Of a stretch of DNA of 40,157 bases, positions 1-10,036 are shown piece by piece. The position numbers were made by a program, and so were the translations under genes. The DNA lies in assembly GCA_022264855.1 (NCBI GenBank), contig JABYQU010000094.1, positions 1-40,157 on the forward strand. Reading direction: 5' to 3'. The DNA comes from Lenzites betulinus (Eukaryota; Basidiomycota; Agaricomycetes; Polyporales; Polyporaceae). The notes under the pieces were generated by a model. It was not told where the DNA came from. It saw only the letters and a list, made by a program, of their open reading frames with translations, and ran no database searches. Numbering within the stretch: position 1 is the first letter of the stretch; each line of letters begins with the position of its first letter.

Positions 1-2105
1 AATCATCTATGATATCAAGGGGAGCTACGTTGCCACTAGCGGATACGGTACACTGGTCGCCGGCGGCGTCGACAAAGAAGGTCGCGCCGCGTTCCTCACT
101 CCTCACTCCCTCCCTGACTTTCGGTACCGGAGTACGCGTCTGCTTGCCAAGAATGCAAGAGTCACATTTTGGAGGAGGGGAGGAGGAATTGACGGGCGTA
201 CCGGAGGCGCGAACGCGAGCGACCACAGCGAGGGTGGAGCGGTAGTTCGCGTGACCAAGACGACGATGCCAAGTCTCCAGAGTGGGTGCCGCCGAAGCCA
301 CAAGAGCAGAGGCGATCACAGGAGACTTCCCAGAAAGTGCATAGAGGCCACGACCGACGCGGTCGCCAGTAAAGAACTTCGCGCCGCTGCGATCAAAAAT
401 GGAGACGTCGCGAGCGGAAAAAGTGACGCGGTAAGAGTGGGGACCGTCGCAAAGAGCCCGCACAGAGATCAGGCGAACAGTGGCCTCGGGCACGAACAAA
501 GCGTTGTCTAGAGTGATGACTTTACCGCGCCCGACCGAGAGCTTGATACGGCCAAGGCCGACGGCGTAGACGATGCTCCCGTTGACGCCGCGGATACCGC
601 GGGGAGGGATAGGGCCGATGGACTCAAAGTCAGAGCGAAGAGGCGAGATGTGCGTGGTGGCGCCAGAATCGAACAGGAAGGGCTCAGGGTCGGCAGCAGC
701 AGAGACAAGAGCCGAATCCCAGTCCATACGCGCAGTGAGAGGACCAGCGAGAGCGAGAAAGGCTTCGTACGAGCAGTCACCGTGAGCGGCCGCGGACGCC
801 AGCCATTCGGCGTCGACAGCATCCGTTAAGAGCGAGGGGGAAGGGTCGAAGTAGGCGGCATTGGCGACCTCCACAACACCCGAGGCGGGCGCAGCAGCGG
901 GAGTAGCGTCGGCAACATACGCGCGAGGCTTCGCGCCCGGAGGGTTCGGCTTACGACGCGCAGCGATTTTGTCCTGCATTTCTTGCTTACGGTGCTCCAT
1001 GGCCCCGCCGCGCTGGAAACAATCGGCGACCGGATGGCCTTTGCGCTTGCAGTTGCTGCAAATAAGGTCACGGCGAGACACGGAGGCCTGAGCGGAGAGA
1101 GCAGAGTCGGCCGGCATGCCAGAGTGCGAGCGGGAAATGATAAGGACGCGTTCGACCTCGAGACGTTTGATAATGTCGGCGACAGTGAACGGGGCCGCTT
1201 CGGTAGAGCGCGAGATGGAGTCGGCAAGGTTACTCTGGATCTGCGGGAAATGCTCGCGCAGCATATTGAGCAAAGTGACCTTGGCGAGGGCTTCGGCGTC
1301 GAGCGTCCCCATCTCGATGATCTCCTGGCAGAGGGCAATAGCTTTCTGAGCCTGGATGACAAGAAGAGGACCGCTGTCCATCCGGAGTTGGAGAAGATCG
1401 TGCAAGAGGAAGACTTGAGTGTGGGCGCCGCGGCGAAGGTGACGAGCGACTAAGAACTCCCACATGGACGCGGCTGTCTGCGGGGGTTGGGATGAGAGTT
1501 GATATGGGCAAGCTCGTGGCGCGAACACTGGAGACGAAGGAAGGCCCGAACGTGGCGATCATTGAGGTTCCAGTGGCGGGCATCGGAGGTGCGAGACGAA
1601 CCGACGGGCACGTGTACGACGGGTCCAAGTACTCTTCGAGACCACCGCAGAGAGCGAGAACGTCCCGGATGAGGAACTCCCACTGGCGGAAGTTGCCCAG
1701 GTTCAGGTCAAGTAAATCCTCAGCGGAGAACTTAGCACGGGAGGACGAGGGAATCGAGATCTGGGTGATCGGGTCGCATTCGATTGGTGCGCAGGACGAC
1801 GTCACCGTAGCGGAAGAAGCCGAGACAGCGATCGAGGAGAAAGGCTCCGGGGTGATCGCTGGGGACACCGGGGAGAAGCCCGGGGTGATATCGTCGAAAC
1901 GACCGGATGCGGTGATGCACTCAACCGACCGGTAAGGACGGATGAAAGAGATGGTCGAGAGCCCAGAAGGTCGAGACCGGGCTGCGAAGACGTCTCGCGG
2001 AGCGCGAGGAGATGCAAGGTTCGCGTCGGGTGCCCTTACGGCGGCGCAGTACGCAGAGAAGCGCGGAGGGAGGGGAGGGGTAGCGGTAAGGCGGAAGGTG
2101 TGCAA
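1..2105 (-). pseudogene. Copia gag-pol polyprotein, 5' part, gag frameshifted, truncated by window edge
   Basis: Gag core is readable near 1745-1650 (KFSAEDLLDLN, GNFRQWEFLIRDVL) and 1590-1490 (ARHWNLNDRHVRAFLRLQC), but these lie in different frames. A further frame change near 1490 leads into the frame that starts TAASMWEFLVARHL near 1460. From there one frame stays open to position 1 (over 470 codons). It carries a zinc knuckle C-SN-C-KRKG-H-PVAD-C near 1055-1015, the aspartic protease motif LFDSGATTHIS near 680-640, and the pre-integrase zinc-binding region HRRLGHA...CDSCILGKQ near 270-150, ending at LDIIDD where the integrase core begins. Reverse transcriptase and RNase H would lie to the left of the window. 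At least two indels disrupt gag, so I call it a pseudogene. A programmed frameshift is unlikely because two shifts fall inside gag. Confidence 0.85.
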
Positions 2106-2210
2106 CGACTCAGCTGAGCTGGCGTTTCCGCAGTACGCAGGAGGGTCGCTTCGTAGCCGGTGTCGGCGTCGCAGAAAACTCGTAACGCAATCGCAACGCT
2201 AAACGCTAAA

Positions 2211-2274
2211 TCGCAGGGGTTCGCAGTTCGCAGAGTTCGCAGGGTTCGCAGTTCGCAGTTCGCTGTTCGCAGGG
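2211..2274. repeat. Short tandem GTTCGCAG-type repeat in copia leader
   Basis: About eight imperfect copies of a 7-9 bp unit built on TTCGCAG lie between the retrotransposon 5' leader and gag. It is a microsatellite-like expansion in non-coding or weakly coding sequence of the element. Confidence 0.7.
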
Positions 2275-2394
2275 TCGTCGCTGGGTTCTTCGAGGGAAAG
2301 TGAGATTCTGAGCCAAGGGGGGTCTGATTGTCACGGCCCGAGGGCGTAGGTATTTACAGGGAGAGTCCGCACGTCCGATGTCATCAGAAAGTCT

Positions 2395-2712
2395 CTACGG
2401 AAGGCCCATCGCGAAGGGGATCGAGGCCACGATGCGCCGGACGCTAACGCGTAACGCGGAACGCGGAACGTACCATCGCGCTCCGTACGGACCGGCGCCA
2501 CGGAACGCAAGCCCTCGCGCGCGGATCGGCCCATGCCCTCGCGATACCGCGCGATAAGCCGTCCGCATACGGGCAAGGCCCCCTGCGCTGCGATGAGTCC
2601 TCCGCACCACGAAGCCCTCGGACTCGCGGAAACCGCGAAAAGAGTAGGTCGCGGGCGTTGGCTCGGCACGGGGCGTATCAGCGGTACGAACGCGCTCGAT
2701 CTTGGGTGCCAT
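2395..2712 (-). CDS. Small ORF in the copia leader, unrecognised
   Basis: A 105-residue ORF starts MAPKIERVRTADTPRAEP and is Arg/Gly/Pro rich. It lies between the probable primer-binding site and the recognised gag core. It may be the true N-terminus of gag, separated from the rest by indels, or a chance ORF in GC-rich leader DNA. The second half contains near-tandem GCGTTCCGCG-type sequence and does not look like a conserved domain. I do not recognise a family, and the position is the only argument for a role in the retrotransposon. Confidence 0.25.
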   Translation of the reverse strand: MAPKIERVRTADTPRAEPTPATYSFRGFRESEGFVVRRTHRSAGGLARMRTAYRAVSRGHGPIRARGLAFRGAGPYGARWYVPRSALRVSVRRIVASIPFAMGLP

Positions 2713-2926
2713 CGAAGGGAGAGGATGTTGAAGATGTGAAGGCAAGGTTGGTTGTGTGACTGGGGAAAAGAGGGACGACGAGGCGACGACGACGAGCAAG
2801 AGCACGGCATAGCGAGGCCGGGAAATGTGCTAAGGACGCGGGGAAAAAGCACCAGGGGGTACTGGGGCGGGGTTCCGAAGTCTAGGGCGGCGGAGGCGTT
2901 GATCAATGGGGATCAAACGGCGCAAC

Positions 2927-2937
2927 GGCTCATAACC
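2927..2937 (-). other. Probable primer-binding site of the copia element
   Basis: The minus strand reads GGTTATGAGCC immediately inside the LTR end at 2938, where reverse transcription of LTR retrotransposons is primed by a tRNA. The position is diagnostic. The tRNA was not identified. Confidence 0.5.
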
Positions 2938-2946
2938 TGTTAAATG

Positions 2947-3021
2947 CTGTACTCTGTCAGCCTAGACTCAGCGGTATTGCGGAACCAACTGTATTTCACC
3001 TGTACTCTGTCAGCCTAGACT
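2947..3021. repeat. 22-bp direct repeat pair inside the LTR
   Basis: Positions 2947-2968 and 3000-3021 are identical over 22 bp (core GTACTCTGTCAGCCTAGACT). They are spaced 53 bp start to start inside the LTR. Repeats of this kind in LTRs are often regulatory, but no function can be read here. Confidence 0.85.
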
Positions 3022-3106
3022 AAGAGTACATGTTAGGATGTTTCTATGGTGAGAGATGAAGGAACGGGGGGGCATACCTCAGCGGTATTGCGGAACCAAC
3101 TGAGGT
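2967..3106. repeat. 25-bp direct repeat pair, second copy within a hairpin
   Basis: Positions 2967-2991 and 3078-3102 are identical over 25 bp (core CAGCGGTATTGCGGAACCAA). The second copy is extended to a 7-bp inverted repeat ACCTCAG...CTGAGGT (3076-3082 and 3100-3106) able to form a stem. Confidence 0.8.
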
Positions 3107-3173
3107 ACGATCTAAACTAAGTTGGGTAGTATATATACGGGCGCTTAGCCCACGTGAGGGACCCCGGAGCCGT

Positions 3174-3181
3174 GCCGCACA
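3174..3181. repeat. 8-bp target site duplication of KDZ element, left copy
   Basis: GCCGCACA stands immediately outside the left terminal inverted repeat. It is repeated exactly at 10029-10036 outside the right one. Eight bp is the duplication size reported for Zisupton/KDZ transposons. Confidence 0.9.
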
Positions 3182-3216
3182 AGGACCCAGGCAAATACAC
3201 CAAGAGCCCACATCCC
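3182..3216 (+). repeat. Left terminal inverted repeat of KDZ element
   Basis: 35 bp beginning AGGACCCAGGCAAATACACC. Identical to the reverse complement of 9994-10028. Confidence 0.93.
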
Positions 3217-3236
3217 ATTTCGACCCATTTCAGCCC

Positions 3237-3289
3237 GTTTTCGGGGGTCCGATTTTAGCCAGTTTTCGGGGATTTTCATGTAACTTCCG
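3237..3289. repeat. Left subterminal TTTTCGGGG repeats
   Basis: GTTTTCGGGG occurs at 3237-3246 and 3262-3271. The second leads into CGGGGATTT..ATGTAACTT (3267-3289), which recurs in the same orientation at 9941-9960 near the right end. Such subterminal motifs are typical transposase binding sites, which is an inference here. Confidence 0.6.
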
Positions 3290-3670
3290 CCCGGCTTCGC
3301 CGGATTCGGGGTTTTGGGGGATGTAACATCCAAATATATGTGATTTTCGTTCTCGTCCCTATAGCTCAGTTTTGCCGTGCCAAACGATTTTTCGGTGTCA
3401 AAACAGAGTAGAACATATCTACAATGTATGTGCATACTTCGTTTCTCTTACTAATTTATGCCTCACATGTTAGAGCCCGTGTGGTCCGCCATGTTAGCTG
3501 CCGGCGCCAAGGGGCATTGGGCGCTAGTCGACGAAAGTGCGTCACAACTTAGGGGGCAGATGATCTTGCATGCAAGGTAACAAAGAGTGCAAACCCACAG
3601 CGTTGAGGACTGATGAGGTGTCAGGCTGCTCGCCTAGCCATGTAGCATAACGTAGTGTACTATACAGGAG

Positions 3671-6600
3671 TTACAGCTTCGGGCGTTTCGACACCGATTC
3701 ATTAGTAGCCCCAGCGCCTGTGCCGCCATCTTCATCACCGCCGTTTGTCTGCTTCTTCCGCTTTCGGCCCTCCTTGAATAGATTGTTGACGGCTTTGCCG
3801 AGCAATGCCGAGCACCTTTCCAACTCTCGGAAGATATCCACAAGCTTGCTATTCACGGTGAGAAACGATAGGCCAGGCTGGATACTGATCCTACTCTCGA
3901 CAGCCTTTGGACAGTGGGCGTCCAAGCTTGTGATGAGATTCTCCTGGTGAAGGTAGAGGAATGCAGGAGAGTCGGGGGCAGCACCCGGGATCAGGGATAC
4001 CGTGTGGGGAGAGAGGATCTTGTCGCCCATCGCGGAGTATATCAGCACAACCATACGCGAGAGTTTAGTTACGTCTTCGCAAGTTTCCGTGTAGTTGTGC
4101 GTAGGGCGTGCACCGCCCCCTTGAGATAAAGTATCATCACTATACACACAGGGTGAGCACAGTTTCAACTGCTGCATTATTGAAGCTTTCATGTTATTAC
4201 TTACCTTCGCCAATATAGAGCTTATCTGTCTTGTAAACCACGACCCAGGAACCACGACGCAGCGGATGGAAGGCTGAAATACCGCCCGATGTGAAAGAGT
4301 ACGGCATGCTCCCATCTAGCCCACGGTATATCACACTTCTTATTGCGCGGTTTCCGGATCCACCCGCAGCTTTTCAGACACGTAGGTGATTAGCGTCCGT
4401 TGCAGGTTGGCGCACAAGTGATGGCACACTTACCTGTATCCCCGTCTCCATCAGCTTCCCCACTCTTCGTCTCCACCCGTCCACCCTGCCATCGTGTCTT
4501 GCGTTCAACTCCAGAGGCTTCTGCACGGCCGTCCTCCTTGACACCTGCCGTACCAAGCACACGTTCTGTCGACAAGACCCGCGTTATCTGGGACACAAGT
4601 GTGGCCTTCAACTTCGTACTGTCTCCTCGTACTGATGGGGTGGCTGTAGGTTCTGATTGCGGCTCCTTACTAGGCTCAGAAAGCGAGTTCAGAACCCCCA
4701 TAGCAAGGGCATTGTTGTAACGGTACGTAACCGCGCTGGTGGCCTCCTTGGTCTCGTGGCGCCGACGTTCGCTGACAAGAGTGTCGAAGTTGAACGACCG
4801 AGCTGTGCCCAGTGACAGCGGGACAAGCAGTCGTTTGAAGTCCTCCCGGCGATCCTGTACCTCCTTGGACTTGGACTCGTCTGTGTCTGCGCCTGCGCCC
4901 TCGCTGCTGCATTTGACCCTGTGACAACCCTTGGCCGCCACACCATCTCCATCCACAGGCGACTCCTCTCCCTCGCGCTTCTCACGTTCTGCTAGTTCCT
5001 TCTTGATTGCTTCAAGGACGCCTTGTATATGCTCATGGTAAGCTTGGATGCTTGATGTATCATCGTCGAGGGCCTCCTGACTGAGGTCGGCGCTGCATAG
5101 CATCAACAAGTCAGCAAGAAGCTCTATAGATGCAATAAGAACCTCGCTCACAGCCTGAGGTGGTCATGAACAATTGTTGCCGTCGCATGGATTCCAAAGT
5201 TAGTCATCTCCTCGTCGTTGGCCAGAGTGTTGTTCCCGAAGAGGAACTGATCCCTATCCCTCGACAGCAGTCGCTCGAGGTTCGCAGCAGCTACTCCCTC
5301 GGATGCTTCCCCAGCTGCGTGGCCCTCTGAGGCGTCACTTGACAGAGCCGCCAAGGCCACAGCAAACCCCTCCTCATCAATGACAGGCAAGAGGGCTGGC
5401 AAGTTGATCCCCACGATTTCGAGGAGCGTTTGAGCATTGGTATGTGCGACGTGTATAAGCTGCTCGATCTCAGGGTCTGAAGGGAACGTCGCCAGGTTCG
5501 CAAGGTCCACTCTGCGGGAGTCAAAGTAGGAGTGATGATATCCAAAGCGTGTCGCCGCCGCCTTCTCCTGTGCGCCCTTCAGTTTTGTTCGGAGCTCCCC
5601 GGCCATGAGCGCTGATATCTTTGGAATCATCAACAGCCACTCGACGAAGGTGAAATCTTTCTGAATCTTCCGTGCACATCCAAAGAAGTGCTCGCATGTC
5701 TCCGTGGAGTTGAGCCAGTGCAGAAGGGGTACCTCCGGGAAATAATCGCGGTGAGTGACGATCAGAAGCAGCATGGCGTTGATGAAGATCGACAGGATGT
5801 CGTACAGCTCACGAGAGATGAAATGGGTATGGAGAGCATAGAGGGGGTTGTCCAGGATGTGTTGCCGCCAGCCGTCCAAGAAGAAGCGGCCACGCCACAG
5901 CATCTTTATGCGCTCCGAGTGGGTAAGCGACCGATTCTGCTGGGCGTCGACAAGTTCGCCAATGACGAATAGATAGATTGCAAGACCTAGCTCATCGGGG
6001 AGGATTCTTGAGGCGTAGTCGATCACAGCAGAAGAGAAGAGGCGAGCAGCAGCGCGGTCATCCTGTTTATCAACCCCAACGATGTCGGACTTCATGAGGG
6101 GTGAGTTCGTCCCCTCTGCAACCTGTTTCAAGAGACCATAGTGGACGAGATAGCGTCCGATCGCCACTACACGCGTCCCTGCAGTTGCGCTCCCGCGGCC
6201 GTTTTTCTTTGCGTGCTTACCATCGGTGGACATGACACAAGGTTTTCCGTTCTCGAGGAGTGGAGCTGTGAGCTGTAGACCAGGCTGTCCGGCCACGGGG
6301 TGCTTGAACGTCCAGGTACGAATCCGACCGGCATTGATGGCTTCCTGCTGCAAGTCGTGTGTAAGGCCGCGTTCTGTTTCAACGCCGTCGACATTGTAAG
6401 AAACAACGTGTAGTCCTCGAGTAGCAAGCTTCTGTGAGACCTGATCATGCCAAACACGCAGTTCTGCTCGACTAACGCTATTTCGTAGAGGCATGGTGGC
6501 AATCAGTTTGGGGGGGATGCCGATAACGGGTATGATGAGGTGCCACGCCCGTGTCTAGTAGAAGGATGTGAGTATGTCTCTCACTGTTACAAGGATATAA

Positions 6601-9600
6601 TACCTTTTCTGCTAGCTGATCGCGCTCAATCTTGCCTAGCTCCATAAGCTCGTCGTAGCTCGTGAATGTGTGCACTGTCCCATGTACCCCTCCCAGGCGC
6701 CATTGCTCTCCGTCGTGATATGACCGAAGGGCCGCGACTACTTTGGTGTCATCTGCCGCGAGGATGAACGGCCCATTCCAACCTAACGACTCTGCCCACT
6801 GTGCAACGGCATCGAAATTGGCATCATCGATCCCTGGCCTGAACTGGCCATTTCGTGCCCGAATCATCCTAGCAGCGTAGTGATTGACCCCGTAAGTTTT
6901 TGCAAGCTGTATATCAATGAACATCACCGAACTCACCTCATGCTGCGGGGGCTTCGGCCACCAAACTCGGACCGAAGTGTCGCATAGGCACGAGGGGAGA
7001 CGAGTGCAATTGTGGTGCAAATCTCGTCGAATGCAGCATCATACTGTATGTTTGTTACCTTCTTTCCCTTGCTAATGTGTTCCTCAACCCGCATTATAGT
7101 GTCTAGCATCCCTAAGAATGCCTGGCGGTCATCGTAACGCCCTTGAATCCCACGCAAAGCAAGCCGCTTCCACGGGAACTTGTGCTTGTCCTGTATCACA
7201 TATGTGAGTGACTAGTGAGTATCATCAAATGCAATTATAGGCTCATAATATACGCACCATCTCCATCAGCTCCTGAACATCACAGTGCCGCAGGTAAGCC
7301 TCTCCAGCTACTGGGTTCCGGTACGCCTTTGGTGTGAACTTGGCTCGCTCGGGTGCCGGCGCAGGCTTGCGGAGTGCGTTCACGAAGATCTTGAAGCGCA
7401 GGAGCTTCAGGCACTCCGAACATGGCATCACTTCTCCCGAGGGTGAGAGATGGCTGCTCTTCTGACACTTTGTCGAAGTGACAACACCAAGTGTGTGTTG
7501 GTTGAGCCACCGTGCTTGAATCCGTTCCTGGGCTAGGACACGGGTCTCTTGCTGCTTTAGTGACAGTTTCGACTGGGCGTGCGACCTTGCATGGTCGTGC
7601 AGCACTTGTAGCTTGAGGATGTCGCGCCGTGGTGCGCCGCCTGAGGGAAGAGGGGTACGGGCGAGGTACACTGGTATGCGAGCGTCTTGAGTGAAGCCTA
7701 GTCCAGGGCAGGCGTGCATCACAGCTGGGCTACTTGTCTGTGTCGTCTCAGAGACCTGTTTCTGTCTACTGAAGAAGCTCGTGATGAAAGGCTGGCTGCC
7801 TTTGGCGTTACGACAAGTCATGCCACGCCGATGTTCCTTCCACCGTTCTGTGTCACATTCAGAGCGCATAGTGACCACTTTGAGGCACCGTGAACAGCGG
7901 ACAACCCGTGCGTCATGTTGGCTGAACTCAGCTTTGTGATCGTCAGTCTTGATCTTTGCCTGGAACTTGCGGAATGACGGTGTCTTGAACCAAGAAGGAT
8001 CACCTTGTGTCTTGCGTTTCTACATGGCAGTAAGTACGGCTTTTCTAGAACTGATCAAATCATTTTGTAGCTGACCTGTGATGGAACCGTCTTCAGCGTC
8101 CGTTCAACACTGATGTTTGAGCTCGCAAACAAAGGCTTGACCGCTACACTTGGTTGTACGCGAGTTCGTGTGCGGTGAGACTGCAGCATCGCACCCCGAT
8201 CGTTGTCATCCTCTGAGGAGGCGCCATCGGATTCGCCAGAGGAGCTCTCGTTGTGGTATGTCCGTTCTTCCTTTCTCTCGACAAGAGCCAAGTGCTCACG
8301 GACCGGCGTATGGGCTTCAGATACTTCTGTCGGCTCTAGCTCTGCGGCAAGGGGCCAAGGGGGACCGTCGCTGGCAGCAGTGGGGGATATATCCAATTTC
8401 TGAAGGTATTCGTCGCTATTAGCATATATTTCTCATGCTAACACCTGATAGCTAGTGGAAACATACCGTTTGCTCGCCGGCATTGACACACCTGATGAAG
8501 TATCGTGCCCGCGCCTTCCCCGGAGCCTGCGGGGACCACTTTGAAGCGTCTGGGTTGATTCGACGCTCGATTGCATTGACTGTCGCAATGCCACAAGAGG
8601 TAGAGTCTTGCTGAAGCCCCGTCTCCAGCGCAGACATGTTGGTCACCCACAAGCGTCCAGGGAAGATTCGGTCAAGCCAGGTGCGTAGATCATTGAGAAG
8701 AGCTGGAATGTGTTGACGTGATATGTTTGGTTTTGAGTCGCCGAGCTGGATCGTGGTTTGCGCGGCATCTACTTCGACTGGAATCCAGTGAAGATTGTCG
8801 ATGTTGCATGGCAAGAGAAGACGTGTCACGGCACCCGACCTCAGCCTGTCCTCGTAGTAACGGGCAAGCCCAGATCCTTCATTCGTAAGGCATATACGAA
8901 GGTGCGCCGTTGTGACAAGAGTGTGATCGGACCCACTGCTGACTTTGCGTGCAGCGTCCAAGCGGAAGACGTCCCCAAGGCAGTCAATGACCTCATCGTC
9001 GAGCCAGCTGTCTGAAAGCAGGAGTCGTGCAAGATGCGCAATGCTGACCATTCCTTTTTGTAGCGCCCCAAGACCATCCTTCCACGGAGCACGATGAACA
9101 GATGCTTTCGCAGCCTCCAGTAAGTCTTTGGTCCACTTCTCCGCCCGCGCTGTCCTCTCGATCCAAATCAACCTCGTGCGCCAGTGTTGCTGCATGTGAA
9201 GTAGCTCGTCGGCCTCCTTCCAGATGACAACCACCCAGAGTGGTAAGTACACCCCTTCTTTCGTAGGATGCTGTACTGAATGGAAGCCTTCATCCAGGAC
9301 CGTCTGTATCAGAGGTGCGAGGGCTTGACACACCCGCGAGGACGGGAGTAGCAGGCCGTCAAGAGGAACCTGCTCCGGCATCGTTGGGCTCTCCTCAGAC
9401 AGCCACTCTGAAGCAGGCATGGCAAATTTCCGACTGCCAGGCCGTTTCGGAGTATGCGGCCACTGCAAGAGCTGGGAGACAGGCAGGGCCGGAGTAAGGC
9501 GGTAAGCATTGAGGAGCTCGGACGGCGGTGACAGCATAGTGTGAGTGTCTAGTATACCGTAGTAGGTGTTGGCAAGACTTGTGGGTGCAAAGAGAGCGAT

Positions 9601-9648
9601 TTTGCCGGCGGTGGAGTACAGAAAGCTACCGTTGTTACTCAACACTAA
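3671..9648 (-). CDS. Ulp1-type cysteine peptidase fused to KDZ transposase
   Basis: Nine exons: 9648-8467, 8399-8076, 8019-7258, 7190-6937, 6868-6604, 6554-5152, 5080-4434, 4369-4205, 4119-3671. All eight introns are GT-AG, 49-85 bp, and phases close to about 1,816 residues. Exon 1 carries a C48/Ulp1 fold: SDSWLDDEVIDCL, then catalytic His in NLHW (about residue 290), Asp in LGDSK, and Gln-Cys in QQDSTSCG. Next come an acidic linker, a zinc-binding segment CSRCLK...HRRGMTC (near 7890-7815), and the RNase H-like transposase core. Core landmarks are AADDTK (near 6750), STDGKH (near 6215) and STETCEHFFG (near 5700), the probable D-D-E residues. The C-terminal exons hold RGSWVVVYKTDKLYIGE and a basic tail. 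The 5' end is unresolved: the first in-frame ATG is at 9537, but coding quality extends to an acceptor-like site at 9648, so a short upstream exon is possible. Two separate genes are the alternative, but the phase-0 join at 8467/8399 argues against that. Confidence 0.88.
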
Positions 9649-9659
9649 CTGCACATCAA

Positions 9660-9993
9660 TAACGCGACAGAATTACTAATTGAACCAAGCTATCAAAACC
9701 CGATAGAATAGTAGTGCCGCAAATTAGACTCCCAGGCGTTTGGTAGACATGCCGCAAAAGGCGGGCATACCCATCCGGCTCCCAACCAGCCCGAACCGGA
9801 CATTTACCTTACACCATCACTCCACCGCCCGGCAGGCCGCCCGGTGCCCCGACCCCCAGATTCGGGGGCCAATACCATGAGACCTCCGTCAGCAGGGTGC
9901 CTTTCCGGGATACCGCCTCAGCCCTCCAGACCCATGAATTCGGGGATTTAGATGTAACTTTTCCGGCCCTGCGGGCCCATTTTCGGGGATTCC
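9660..9993. other. KDZ 5' non-coding region with subterminal repeats
   Basis: Between the first recognised exon and the right terminal repeat. It contains CGGGGATTTAGATGTAACTT (9941-9960) and ATTTTCGGGGA (9979-9989), which match motifs near the left end in direct orientation. It should hold the promoter and perhaps a first exon of the transposase gene. I could not place a start codon that splices in phase. Confidence 0.5.
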
Positions 9994-10028
9994 GGGATGT
10001 GGGCTCTTGGTGTATTTGCCTGGGTCCT
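9994..10028 (-). repeat. Right terminal inverted repeat of KDZ element
   Basis: Reverse complement is identical over 35 bp to 3182-3216. Followed at once by the target duplication GCCGCACA (10029-10036). Confidence 0.93.
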
Positions 10029-10036
10029 GCCGCACA
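10029..10036. repeat. 8-bp target site duplication of KDZ element, right copy
   Basis: GCCGCACA, identical to 3174-3181. Confidence 0.9.

Larger units (their letters stand above)
2938..3181 (-). repeat. Copia 5' LTR, inner (R/U5-side) 244 bp
   Basis: On the plus strand it starts TGTTAAATGC at 2938, directly next to the primer-binding site, and runs to 3181, where the KDZ transposon begins. The remaining 13 bp are at 10037-10049 and end in CTAACA. It holds a palindromic TATA element GTATATATAC at 3129-3138, on the U3 side for a leftward element. It also has two internal direct repeat pairs (2947-2968/3000-3021 and 2967-2991/3078-3102). Uninterrupted LTR length would be 257 bp. The second LTR needed for proof is outside the window. 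Confidence 0.8.
3182..10028 (-). mobile_element. Complete KDZ (Kyakuja-Dileera-Zisupton) DNA transposon, 6847 bp
   Basis: Bounded by perfect 35-bp terminal inverted repeats (3182-3216 and 9994-10028, starting AGGACCCAGG) and flanked by exact 8-bp target duplications GCCGCACA. It contains a single leftward nine-exon gene for an Ulp1 peptidase-KDZ transposase protein, with all splice phases closing and no stop. About 455 bp of non-coding sequence lies between the gene's 3' end and the left repeat, and about 345 bp between its 5' part and the right repeat. It is inserted in the 5' LTR of a copia element, so it is younger than that insertion. Intact ends and an open frame make a potentially autonomous copy. 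Transcription and mobility cannot be judged from sequence. Confidence 0.93.

Noticed and set aside
826..1362. Arg/Ser-rich minus-strand ORF of 178 codons
   Set aside because: Same strand as copia pol but in a different frame. The neighbouring frame carries the CX2CX4HX4C knuckle and protease motif.
983..1453. 156-codon plus-strand ORF
   Set aside because: Antisense to the copia frame with the zinc knuckle; a coding shadow.
3145..3435. 96-codon minus-strand ORF at the left end of the KDZ element
   Set aside because: It crosses the terminal inverted repeat and target duplication, so it is formed by insertion and is not a gene.
5148..6494. Intronless 448-codon transposase gene ending at 5148
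   Set aside because: The upstream exon reads RAWHLIIPVIGIPP in frame before the ATG, and a phase-matched intron at 5151-5081 continues the protein, so this ORF is only an internal exon.
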